DNA of 64,000 nucleotides, from the NCBI GenBank assembly GCA_963695645.1, contig CAVOHC010000002.1, forward strand, positions 1-64,000. The letters run 5' to 3'. The translations under genes and the position numbers were made by a program. Shown here piece after piece: positions 1 through 8,187 of the stretch. Origin of the DNA: DATBGO01 sp963695645 (GTDB lineage Bacteria > Actinomycetota > Actinomycetes > Streptosporangiales > Streptosporangiaceae). How positions within the stretch are numbered: the first letter of the stretch is position 1; every line of letters begins with the position of its first letter. The notes below the pieces were generated by a model. The model saw only the letters and a program-made list of their open reading frames with translations. It searched no databases and had not been told where the DNA came from.

Positions 1-2
1 CG

Positions 3-107
3 GCGGGCGGTCATGTGGCGGTCACCCGGCGCCTGTGTGACGGGCACATGTCGGCCTGGTTCGAGCGGTACGCGCGCCGCGACGAGCGCCCGAGGGAGCA
101 AGGGTAG
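3..107 (+). CDS. 3' end of an unidentified gene entering from the left edge
   Basis: Frame 3 is open from the window edge to a TAG at 105-107. It encodes a basic, arginine-rich C-terminus of about 34 residues ending in ERPREQG. Only the tail is visible, so no family can be assigned. The 134 bp to the next start would hold the promoter of the ABC importer operon if the two are not co-transcribed. Confidence 0.4.
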   Translation, partial: AGGHVAVTRRLCDGHMSAWFERYARRDERPREQG

Positions 108-241
108 CCGCAGCCCGTAGCGTCATGTGCCGGGCAGTGCGGCACATCCGGGGACTTTCGGCTCTTCAATGCGGGTCCATTGCCCCGCGACCACAGCCGT
201 CACTCGAAGTTAACGTGCTCCCGACTGCATGACAGTTAGGA

Positions 242-1474
242 GTGGCGGATGAGCTACCTGAAGTCGGCACTGAGATCTCGGGGTGCCGGCTGGGCAGCCG
301 CCAGGATCTCCTGTTCAGCTGGTTCGCGCTGCCGGCCGCAGCCATCATCGCGCTGCTGCTCGGCGCCTTGCTGATGCTGGCCTTCGGCGCTAGCCCGGTC
401 ACCGGCTACCACGCCCTCGTGACCGGTGCCTTCTCTGGCACTTACGCCCTCACTAGCACCGCGGTGAAGGCGGTCCCGTTGCTGCTGGTCGGCGCGGGGA
501 TCTGTATCGCCTTCCGCGCCAACATGCTCAACATCGGCGGCGAGGGCCAGATCGTCATGGGCGGGCTGGCCGGCACCGCGACGGCGCTGGCGGTGCCCGG
601 GCTGCCGGCCGTGATCCTGGTGCCCCTGGTGCTGCTGGCCGGGGCCGTCGGCGGCGGGATCTGGGGCGCGATCCCCGGCGCGTTCAAGGCATATTTCAAC
701 GTCAACGAGATCCTCAGCACGATCATGCTCAACCTCGTCGCCGTACAGTTCATGAACTACCTGCTGTCGGGTCCGCTGGTGGCGCGTTCGGGCTACGCGG
801 TGGGCGGGCTCATCCCGCAGACCAAGCTGCTGTCACCGAACTCCTGGCTGCCGACGCTCATCGGCGGCACTCAGCTGCACCTCGGGGTGTTCATCGCGGT
901 GCTGCTGGCGGTAGCCGTGTACGTGCTGCTCTGGCGGACCAGCCTGGGCTTCCGGATTCGCGCCGTCGGGCTATCGCGGGAGGCGTCGAGGTACGCGGGC
1001 ATGTCGGTCAAGCCGACGATGACGCTGGCCATGACGCTGGCCGGCGCGCTATCGGGGATAGCCGGAGCGATGCTCGTGACCGGCAGCGTCTCGCACCGGA
1101 TGGTCACCGACGGCACCCTGACCGGCTTCACCGGCAACGCCGGCTTCAACGGCATCGTGGTCGCCCTGTTCGCCGGCCTGCAGCCGCTCTGGACGATCGT
1201 CACCGCGTTCCTGTTCGCCGGCCTGCTGGTCGGCGGCACCGCCATGCAGGTGGTCACCGGGGTGCCCGCCGACCTGATCACCGCCATCAACGGGCTGGTG
1301 GTCGTGCTGGTCGTCTCGGTCGAGTACCTGCGCCGGCGAGCCCGCGCCCGGATCCGGGCCGCGATGACGGCCGGCCCGGACGCGCGCGATCCGACCTCGA
1401 CCGGACCGCCCCGGGCCCGCGGGGGCGGGACGACCGATACCACCGGGAGCACGGATAAGGAGGTGCCGGCATGA
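242..1474 (+). CDS. BMP-type nucleoside/simple-sugar ABC transporter permease 1
   Basis: A 410-residue integral membrane protein of the BPD_transp_2 family (permease of RbsC/YufP-like importers). About eight to ten hydrophobic segments begin near residue 30. The conserved cytoplasmic loop with NVNEILSTIMLN lies near residue 155, and a GFRIRAVG-type motif lies near residue 237. The start is GTG, just after an AGGA. The last ~40 residues are polar and Pro/Arg/Thr-rich. It overlaps the next permease by 4 bp (ATGA), so the two are translationally coupled. With the second permease, the lipoprotein and the double ATPase downstream it forms a complete importer. Substrate (purine nucleosides are usual for BMP systems) is inferred from the family. 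Confidence 0.93.
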   Translation: MADELPEVGTEISGCRLGSRQDLLFSWFALPAAAIIALLLGALLMLAFGASPVTGYHALVTGAFSGTYALTSTAVKAVPLLLVGAGICIAFRANMLNIGGEGQIVMGGLAGTATALAVPGLPAVILVPLVLLAGAVGGGIWGAIPGAFKAYFNVNEILSTIMLNLVAVQFMNYLLSGPLVARSGYAVGGLIPQTKLLSPNSWLPTLIGGTQLHLGVFIAVLLAVAVYVLLWRTSLGFRIRAVGLSREASRYAGMSVKPTMTLAMTLAGALSGIAGAMLVTGSVSHRMVTDGTLTGFTGNAGFNGIVVALFAGLQPLWTIVTAFLFAGLLVGGTAMQVVTGVPADLITAINGLVVVLVVSVEYLRRRARARIRAAMTAGPDARDPTSTGPPRARGGGTTDTTGSTDKEVPA

Positions 1475-2403
1475 GCCACTTCTTCACCGCGGCCGTGCTG
1501 ATCGCCACCGTGGCCGCCGGAGTCCAGCTGGCCACGCCGTTCCTGATGGCCGCGCTGGGCGAGACCATGGGCCAGCGCAGCGGGGTGGTCAACCTCGGTG
1601 TCGACGGCATCATGCTGCTCGGCGCGTTCGGTGCCTACTATGTCGCGGCCAAGACGAGCAACCTGGTACTGGCCGCCGTGGTGGGGCTCGGCATCGGCGT
1701 GGTGATGGGCCTGGTGACCGCGTTCGTGAATGTCACGCTCAAGGCCGAGCAGGGCATCAGCGGGATCGGCATCTTTCTGTTCGGCCTCGGGCTGACCAAC
1801 GTCCTGCTGCTGAGAGTCTTCCCGTCACCCGTTACGCTCCCTGCCCTGCCCGCGGTGCCGATTCCGCTGCTGCACAACATCCCGTACCTGGGCAAGATGT
1901 TCTTCACCCAGAACTGGCTGGTCTACCTGGCGTTCCTGCTCGTCCCGGTGCTCACGTTCGTGCTCAACCGCACGACCTACGGGATGAAGATCCGGGCGGT
2001 GGGGGAGAATCCGGCGGCCGCGGACACCGTCGGGGTGAGCGTGACCCGGATCCGCTACTCGACCGTCATCATCGGGTGCGCCCTGGCCGGCCTGGCCGGC
2101 GCGACGCTGCTCCTGCAGATCGGGATCTTCCAGGAGGACCTCACCAACAGCGAGGGCTTCATTGCGGTCGCCCTGGTCTACTTCGGCGCCTGGCGGCCGC
2201 TCGGCGTGATGGGCGGGTCACTGCTGTACGGCATGGTCGGCGCCGTGGTCGTGACGTGGAAGACCCTGGGCATCATTCCGACTTCCGCATCCGACATCGC
2301 GGCAATGGCACCCGCCGTCCTCACCGTGGTCGCCCTGCTCTCAGTCGCGCGCCGGTACCGGCAGCCCGCCGCCTTGGGCAGGCCCTACGAGAGGGGGGCG
2401 TGA
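1471..2403 (+). CDS. BMP-type nucleoside/simple-sugar ABC transporter permease 2
   Basis: A 310-residue membrane protein of the same BPD_transp_2 superfamily, shorter than its partner as is normal for the second subunit (YufQ/NupC-like). It begins inside the upstream stop codon (ATGA overlap), preceded by GGAGGTGCCGGC. The conserved GMKIRAVGENPAAADTVGV motif near residue 170 is the signature loop that contacts the ATPase. The N-terminal segment QRSGVVNLGVDGIMLLGA is typical of this subunit. It forms the heterodimeric membrane channel with the 242-1474 product. Confidence 0.93.
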   Translation: MSHFFTAAVLIATVAAGVQLATPFLMAALGETMGQRSGVVNLGVDGIMLLGAFGAYYVAAKTSNLVLAAVVGLGIGVVMGLVTAFVNVTLKAEQGISGIGIFLFGLGLTNVLLLRVFPSPVTLPALPAVPIPLLHNIPYLGKMFFTQNWLVYLAFLLVPVLTFVLNRTTYGMKIRAVGENPAAADTVGVSVTRIRYSTVIIGCALAGLAGATLLLQIGIFQEDLTNSEGFIAVALVYFGAWRPLGVMGGSLLYGMVGAVVVTWKTLGIIPTSASDIAAMAPAVLTVVALLSVARRYRQPAALGRPYERGA

Positions 2404-2501
2404 CTTGGGCCGTACCTGGGACTAGCGATCTCGTATCGGCCACCCCGCAGGTTACCGTTAAATCCAATTCCTTTGCACCCTCCCCGATGGAGGTATTAGT
2501 C

Positions 2502-3548
2502 ATGAAGACCCACCCATTGCGGCGGCCGGTGATGCTCATCCTGGGCACGGCCATCGCGCTAGCCGCGGCGGCCTGCGGCTCGAGCTCAAGCCCGAGCGCG
2601 AGCTCCGGCTCGGCCACTCCGAGTACGTCGGCGGCGGCCGGCGCGTCGTCCACGGCGACCCTCAAGGTCGCGCTGATCGAGCCGAGCCTGCGTAACGACC
2701 TGGCCTTCAGCCAGTCCATGTACGCGGCAGCCACGACGCTGGCCGGGCCGTTGCACTACACGCTGTCGGTCTCCGACAACCTGTTCAACGTCACCGACGC
2801 GGCCAACGCGATGCGGCAGTACGCGTCCGAGGGCTACAACCTCGTCATCGCGCACGGCTCGCAGTACGGCGGCACGGTGCAGCAGCTCGCTTCGCAATTC
2901 CCCAAGACGTCCTTCGCCTGGGGCACCGCCGGGGTCACCTACGGGCTGAAGAACGTCTTCGCCTACCAGGCAAATTCGCAGGAGGGCGGCTATGTCGAAG
3001 GCTACGTGGCGGCCAAGCTCAGCAAGAGCAAGGTGCTCGGCGTCATCGGGCCGATCAACGTCGGCGATGCCCACCTGTACGTGGTCGGCTTCAAGGCGGG
3101 CGCGCTCGCCGCGGACCCGAAGGCCACCGTGCACGTGAGCTTCACCGGCTCGTTCAGTGATGACACGCTGATGGCCACCGCGGCCAACTCCTACGTTTCG
3201 GAGAAGGCTGACATGCTGACCGGCAGTTCGCAGTCGGTGGTCGGGGCCATCGGGGTGGCCAAGAGTGCCAAGGTCGGCTGGTTCGGTACCCAGTGGGACC
3301 AGGCATCGCTGGCACCGACTCAGGTGGTCGCATCCCAGGTCTACGACTGGAACGGCATCCTGCGCCAGATGATCACCGCGATCAGGGGCGGGGTGCTCGG
3401 CGGGGCGACCTACACGATCACCCTGGGCAACAACGGCGAGAAGATCGCCTATAACCCCTCCTATCCGCTGCCGGCCTCGGTCAAGGCCGCGGGCCAGCAT
3501 GTGGCCGCCGAGATCATCAACGGCACCATCACGCCACCGACGAACTGA
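2502..3548 (+). CDS. BMP family substrate-binding lipoprotein
   Basis: A 348-residue periplasm-side binding protein of the BMP/PnrA-like family, the extracytoplasmic receptor of this importer. A signal peptide with a basic N-terminus and hydrophobic core ends in a lipobox-like AAAAC with the lipidated Cys at residue 25, followed by a Ser-rich linker of ~35 residues. The BMP domain then begins at LKVALIEPS. The frame is open far upstream of 2502, but only the ATG at 2502 gives a signal peptide and has a good ribosome site (GGAGG about 10 bp before). Gene order (permeases, then lipoprotein, then ATPase) differs from the common lipoprotein-ATPase-permease order. Confidence 0.92.
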   Translation: MKTHPLRRPVMLILGTAIALAAAACGSSSSPSASSGSATPSTSAAAGASSTATLKVALIEPSLRNDLAFSQSMYAAATTLAGPLHYTLSVSDNLFNVTDAANAMRQYASEGYNLVIAHGSQYGGTVQQLASQFPKTSFAWGTAGVTYGLKNVFAYQANSQEGGYVEGYVAAKLSKSKVLGVIGPINVGDAHLYVVGFKAGALAADPKATVHVSFTGSFSDDTLMATAANSYVSEKADMLTGSSQSVVGAIGVAKSAKVGWFGTQWDQASLAPTQVVASQVYDWNGILRQMITAIRGGVLGGATYTITLGNNGEKIAYNPSYPLPASVKAAGQHVAAEIINGTITPPTN

Positions 3549-3560
3549 GGCGCAGCTACG

Positions 3561-5114
3561 ATGACGGCACCAGCCCCGGGGAGCGGCGCGGCCGCTGATC
3601 CCCCGTTCCTTCAGATGCGCGGCATCACCAAGCGCTTCCCCGGGGTGCTCGCCAACGACCACCTGGACTTCGACGTGGTACCCGGCGAGATCCACGCTTT
3701 GTTCGGCGAGAACGGGGCCGGCAAGAGCACTCTGATGCGCATTCTCTACGGCCTCTACCAGCCCGACGAAGGCGAGATCTGGCTGCGCGGCGAGCGGGTG
3801 GACATCAGCTCGCCCGCGGTGGCCATCCAGCGCGGCATCGGCATGATCCACCAGCACTTCATGCTGGTCCAGACGCTCACCGTCGCGGAGAACGTTGCCC
3901 TGGGCGTCAAGTCATCGCGCGGGCCGCTGACCGATCTCGGGCGGGTTTCGCAGCGCATCCGCGAGCTGTCGGAGACCTACGGGCTCAAGGTGGACCCGGC
4001 GGCCTACATCTGGCAGCTGTCGGTGGGGGAGCGGCAGCGCGTCGAGATCATCAAGGCCCTGTACCGCGAGGTCTCGCTGCTGGTGCTCGACGAGCCGACC
4101 GCCGTGCTGACCCCCCATGAAGTCCGCGACCTGTTCGTCGTCTTGTCCCGGCTGGTACATAACGGCCTGTCGCTGGTGTTCATCTCGCACAAGGTCGCCG
4201 AGGTGCTCGAGCTGTCCGACCGGATCACGGTGCTGCGCGGCGGGCGGAAGATCGCCACCGTCCGCGGCGCCGATGCGACCATGAGCAGGCTGGCCGACAT
4301 GATGGTCGGGCATCAGGTCACCTCGGTGGAGGTGCCATCGGTCCGGCAGCCGGGTCCGGTCGCGCTGGCCGTCAGCGACCTGCGGGTCACCGGTGACCGC
4401 GGTGCCGAAGCAGTGCGCGGGCTGTCCCTGCAGGTGCACTCGGGCGAGATCGTCGGCCTGGCCGGGGTGTCGGGTAACGGGCAGCGGGAACTCGCCGAGG
4501 CTATCGCCGGGCTCCGCCACCCGTCCGGCGGCCGGGTCGAGATCGGCGGAACCGACGTCACCGGCCGGCATCCGCGGGCCATCCGTGACGCGGGGCTGGC
4601 CTACGTACCCGAGGAGCGGATGCGCGACGGCCTGATCGCCGAGTTCTCGGTGGCCGAGAACCTGATCCTGGTGGGCAACGCCGATCCCGCTTACGCGCGG
4701 TGCGGCTTCCTGCGCAACCGGGCGATCCGCCGGCACTGCCAGCAGCTGGTCTCCGAGTTCGACGTCCGGACCCCGGGCCTGGATACCCCGGCCCAGAACC
4801 TGTCCGGCGGCAACATCCAGAAGCTCATCATGGCCCGCGAGCTGTCCGGATCGCCCGGCGTCCTGCTGGTGGCCCAGCCGACGCGCGGCATCGACGTCTC
4901 GGCCTCGGTCTACATACACGAGCGGCTGATCAGGCAGCGGGCCGACGGCACCGCGGTGCTGGTCATCTCCGAGGACCTCGATGAGGTGATGGCCATTTCC
5001 GACCGCATCCTGGTCATCTACGAAGGCGTGATCATCAGCGCGGCCGATCCCCGGACCACCAGCAGAGAGGAGATCGGCCTGATGATGGCGGGCGTCGCTC
5101 CGGCCGCCTCGTAG
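3561..5114 (+). CDS. BMP-type importer ATPase with two ABC domains
   Basis: A 517-residue double ABC ATPase (RbsA/YufO-like) that drives the importer at the inner face of the membrane. The first half has a canonical Walker A GENGAGKST at residues 49-57, a signature-like LSVGERQRVEI near 153 and Walker B LLVLDEP. The second half has a degenerate P-loop region (GVSGNGQRELAE) but a good signature LSGGNIQKLIMAREL and LLVAQPTRGID, the asymmetry expected in this subfamily. It starts 12 bp after the lipoprotein stop, so it belongs to the same operon. No nucleosidase, deaminase or sugar kinase follows, so the substrate's fate is not visible here. Confidence 0.94.
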   Translation: MTAPAPGSGAAADPPFLQMRGITKRFPGVLANDHLDFDVVPGEIHALFGENGAGKSTLMRILYGLYQPDEGEIWLRGERVDISSPAVAIQRGIGMIHQHFMLVQTLTVAENVALGVKSSRGPLTDLGRVSQRIRELSETYGLKVDPAAYIWQLSVGERQRVEIIKALYREVSLLVLDEPTAVLTPHEVRDLFVVLSRLVHNGLSLVFISHKVAEVLELSDRITVLRGGRKIATVRGADATMSRLADMMVGHQVTSVEVPSVRQPGPVALAVSDLRVTGDRGAEAVRGLSLQVHSGEIVGLAGVSGNGQRELAEAIAGLRHPSGGRVEIGGTDVTGRHPRAIRDAGLAYVPEERMRDGLIAEFSVAENLILVGNADPAYARCGFLRNRAIRRHCQQLVSEFDVRTPGLDTPAQNLSGGNIQKLIMARELSGSPGVLLVAQPTRGIDVSASVYIHERLIRQRADGTAVLVISEDLDEVMAISDRILVIYEGVIISAADPRTTSREEIGLMMAGVAPAAS

Positions 5115-5712
5115 CGCGGGCCATAGCGCTGGTCCGGCCGTGGCAGCCTGGCTGCAGGATTCGCGGCTACGCCCAGAAGATCATCCCGGCGGGCATGTCG
5201 GTGCCCATTTCCCGTCGTCGATGCTAATCCCGTTGGCCTTCAGGGCTCCGGCTTCGGCGCTACTCGGCCGCGGGTCCTGACCTGATGCGCTATGGCTCAA
5301 GGACGCCCTGGAAGTCAAAGGCCTGCGGATTCTCCGTCGCCTACATATCGCCGATTCGGCTCCGGCCGCCACTCCCGGTGTGCGCCCACCACAGGTCGCT
5401 GTTCGGGTCGCCCGGCTCCTGCGTGGCCTCCACTACGCGGGGAGCGCCGTCCCGGCCGACCACCACCACCTCCACGCCGTACAAGTGATCTACTACCGAG
5501 CCGTACCGGCGCGACAGCCCGAAGGCCGTCGGTTCCGGCGCCCGAAGGGAATGCAATCGATTCATCACAGGCCTACTATGAGGCTACTGTCACTAATCTG
5601 TGAGGGCGCGTGTCGCCCTGCCAGATGGATGCAGTCGCGAAAGTCGAATTGGCCTCTTCCGCGAAATGACGCGAGCGCCGAAGCCGACAGCCTGGTGATA
5701 GCCTGTACCGAT
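5115..5712. other. Intergenic stretch without a confident gene
   Basis: No convincing gene. A minus-strand open frame at 5341-5568 reads VVDHLYGVEVVVVGRDGAPRV and has reasonable composition, but no family is recognised and it lacks a good ribosome site. A GCAGCC-T-GGCTGC inverted repeat at about 5142-5154, 28 bp after the ATPase stop, could be part of a terminator. Confidence 0.3.
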
Positions 5713-6005
5713 TCAGAACTCGATGCAGGGCCTCTGATCTGCGATTTGGCGCGGTCGGCGGGTCGGTGCATGATCGCGGTTCGTGTCTGTCCGCAGCCGC
5801 CGGGTGATCGTGGTCCGGGCGCGGCCGCGGGCCTCCAGATCGCGAGCGAAACACTCGATACCCGCACGGCGGGCCGGAAACAGGCCAGGTGATGCTGCTG
5901 GCACCAGCCCGCGTACTGGCGCAGATCCAGCTCCATCTGATGGCCAGACCGTAGCCGTGGCCGGAACGTAGGGCCAAGGCTCAGGGCAGCGATCTGCTGG
6001 GCCAC
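5713..6005 (-). pseudogene. Tyrosine recombinase (phage-type integrase), N-terminal SAM-like domain remnant
   Basis: Two minus-strand frames together rebuild the N-terminal core-binding domain of a tyrosine recombinase. One frame gives HQMELDLRQYAGWCQQHHLACF. The adjacent frame continues ARRAGIECFARDLEARGRAR and then TTITRRL. These match the family pattern of a helical DNA-binding domain (residues ~15-75 in intact enzymes). A frameshift near 5875-5890 separates them. The catalytic domain with R...HxxR...Y is absent: the sequence downstream on this strand is unrelated. It is a decayed integrase fragment and not a functional gene. Confidence 0.6.
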
Positions 6006-6185
6006 GGCTCTGAGGAGGGCACCCCGATGTCGCGCAGCGCGGTACCTCCGGACCGAGCCCGATTACCATCCGTCCCACAGCGACCCGCACTAGCCTGAAA
6101 AGTCGTCGTAGTCGGTCCCGCGCTAGTGAGCCCGGGCACGATCGGGAATCGCAGCACGATTGCGCGACTAACAGGAAGGCGAGCC

Positions 6186-7751
6186 ATGGCCATCTTTAGT
6201 TCTGGCCTGCGGCCAGTGGGGGAGCCCAGGGACAAGGGTCTCAAGACGGGCGCTCTTGGCCTGGTGTCCAGCGTGGTCATGGGCGTGGCCTCGACCGCCC
6301 CGGCCTATAGCCTGGCCGCGACGCTGTTCTTCGTGGTGGCCGCCGTCGGGCTGAAGTCCCCGCTGGTCGCCGTGCTGGCGTTCGTGCCGATGCTGCTGTG
6401 CTCGATCGGCTTCAGCGAGCTGAACAAGGCCGATCCCGACTGCGGGACCACGTTCATCTGGTCGGCCCGGGCGTTCGGGCCGAAAACCGGCTGGGCCGGC
6501 GGCTGGGGCGTCGTGGCGGCGGATGTCCTGGTCATGGCCAGCCTGGCCCAGGTGGCCGGGCAGTACCTGTTCTTCCTCATCCAGGGACCGAACAGCGCGA
6601 TCGGTAGCAATGCCTCCAGCGGCTGGGTGCTGCTGGTCGGCATTTTGTGGATCGTCGCGATGACCTACATCTGCTACCGCGGCATCGAGGTCTCGGCCAA
6701 CTTCCAGAAGGCGCTGCTGTCCATCGAGATCATCCTGCTGCTGGTCCTGTCGGTCACGGCGCTGGTCCGGGTGTTCGGCAGTCACCCGCCGCCCGGGTCG
6801 CTGCACCCGAGCCTCAGCTGGCTGTCGCCGTCGCACCTGCCCGTCTCGGCCTTTGTGTCCGGGATCATCCTGATGCTGTTCATCTACTGGGGCTGGGACA
6901 CTGCCTTGTCGGTGAATGAGGAGACCGCGGACAAGTCCCGGACGCCGGGCCGAGCGGCGATCATCTCGACGGTCGTGCTGCTCGTCACCTACGTGATCGT
7001 GATCGTCTCCGTGCAGGCGTACGCCGGCATCGGCGGCCGGGGCGTGGGGCTGGCGAATCCGGGGCACCAGTTCGACGTGCTGTCGGTCACCGGGGGAGCG
7101 ATCTTCGGCACCTCCGGGCTCGGCACGGTCTTGTCCCGGCTGCTGATCCTCATGGTGCTCAGCTCGGCCGCCGCCTCGACCCAAACCACGATCTTGCCGA
7201 CCGCACGCACGACGCTGTCGATGGCCGCCTACGGGGCCCTGCCCGAGTCGTTCGCCAAGATCAACCCCAGGTACCTGACCCCGACGGTGTCCACTCTCGT
7301 GATGGGCGCGATCTCGATCATCCTGTACATCCCGCTGAACTACATCTCCGGCGGCAACCCGATCGCTGACGCGGTCACCGCGATTGGCCTGTACATCGCG
7401 TTCTACTATGGGCTGACTGCGTTCTCCTGTGTCTGGTACTACCGGGCCACTCTGACCAGCAGCGGCCGGCATCTGTGGATGCGCGGCATCCTGCCCGGGC
7501 TAGGCGGGCTGATCATGTACGCGGCTGGCTTCTACAGCCTGCAGAGCGACTGGGTCGCGTCCAACAGCTACACCACGTGGACGGTGCCGGTCCTGCACTG
7601 GCAGATCGGCGGTATCTTCATCATCGCGGCGCTGGCCGCGGTGGCCGGAGTAATTGGCTTTTCCTTCATGCGCGTCACCGCCCACGCCTTCTTCCGCAAG
7701 GAAACACTCACCAGGACCATTCCCGCGCTGGTCTTCAGCCAGGAGCTGTGA
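6186..7751 (+). CDS. APC superfamily amino-acid permease
   Basis: A 521-residue secondary transporter with about twelve hydrophobic segments. The N-terminal motif GLVSSVVMGVASTAPAYSLA (first helix) is typical of actinobacterial APC permeases. The ATG at 6186 is chosen over an upstream in-frame start because it follows GGAAGGCGAGCC and begins directly before the conserved GLKTGALGL. It likely moves an amino acid or polyamine with H+; the substrate cannot be read from sequence. It stands alone, with no operon partner. It lacks the cytoplasmic C-terminal domain that survives as a fragment at 16.5-17.0 kb. Confidence 0.9.
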   Translation: MAIFSSGLRPVGEPRDKGLKTGALGLVSSVVMGVASTAPAYSLAATLFFVVAAVGLKSPLVAVLAFVPMLLCSIGFSELNKADPDCGTTFIWSARAFGPKTGWAGGWGVVAADVLVMASLAQVAGQYLFFLIQGPNSAIGSNASSGWVLLVGILWIVAMTYICYRGIEVSANFQKALLSIEIILLLVLSVTALVRVFGSHPPPGSLHPSLSWLSPSHLPVSAFVSGIILMLFIYWGWDTALSVNEETADKSRTPGRAAIISTVVLLVTYVIVIVSVQAYAGIGGRGVGLANPGHQFDVLSVTGGAIFGTSGLGTVLSRLLILMVLSSAAASTQTTILPTARTTLSMAAYGALPESFAKINPRYLTPTVSTLVMGAISIILYIPLNYISGGNPIADAVTAIGLYIAFYYGLTAFSCVWYYRATLTSSGRHLWMRGILPGLGGLIMYAAGFYSLQSDWVASNSYTTWTVPVLHWQIGGIFIIAALAAVAGVIGFSFMRVTAHAFFRKETLTRTIPALVFSQEL

Positions 7752-8152
7752 GCCGGGCCGTCGCTGGGTCCGCCGCCGCGCGACGGGGGACGTCGGGCAC
7801 GTCGCTCGCGCCTTTCCCGGATCGGGCCGCGTCGTGCCGGAGCGGGCGGCATCCAGATGCCATGGACCCGGGAAGCAGCCTAGTCACTGGAGGGATTGGC
7901 TATCCGCGCTGGTAATTGGCAGGCTAGGGCAGCGATGTGCAGTCTGGCCGCTCGCTGGTTTCGCCGACGAAGGCGGACTCGGCCGGGGCCAGCGAGGGGA
8001 AAGGATATGGCCTCTTCAGCTCGGCCAGCCGACGTCGGTGCAGCCAGTGAGCCGGATCTGGCTCCGCGCCTGCCGGCCTGGGGCCCGCCATGCCACGGTT
8101 GCACGGACGGTGCGCCCTGGCGTGAATTGCTCAGCCAGACGGCGGGCCGTGG
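7752..8152. other. Intergenic stretch without a confident gene
   Basis: About 400 bp between the permease and the NTPase/TPR gene. Short frames are open on both strands but none has a recognisable family, start signal or coherent composition. The last part presumably holds the promoter and leader of the 8177 gene. Confidence 0.3.
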
Positions 8153-8187
8153 GCAGCGCGCCATGAGCAGCGCGCCATGAGCAGCGC
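8153..8187 (+). repeat. 14-bp tandem repeat duplicating the start codon region
   Basis: The unit GCAGCGCGCCATGA occurs at 8153-8166 and 8167-8180, and the first seven bases recur at 8181-8187. Each full copy carries an ATG (8163 and 8177), and the two ATGs are in different frames. Only the second one opens the long reading frame, so the first may divert ribosomes into a very short peptide. Confidence 0.85.

Noticed and set aside
2076..2501. N-terminal extension of the BMP lipoprotein frame
   Set aside because: It overlaps the upstream permease in another frame and would bury the signal peptide; ATG 2502 has the ribosome site and signal sequence.
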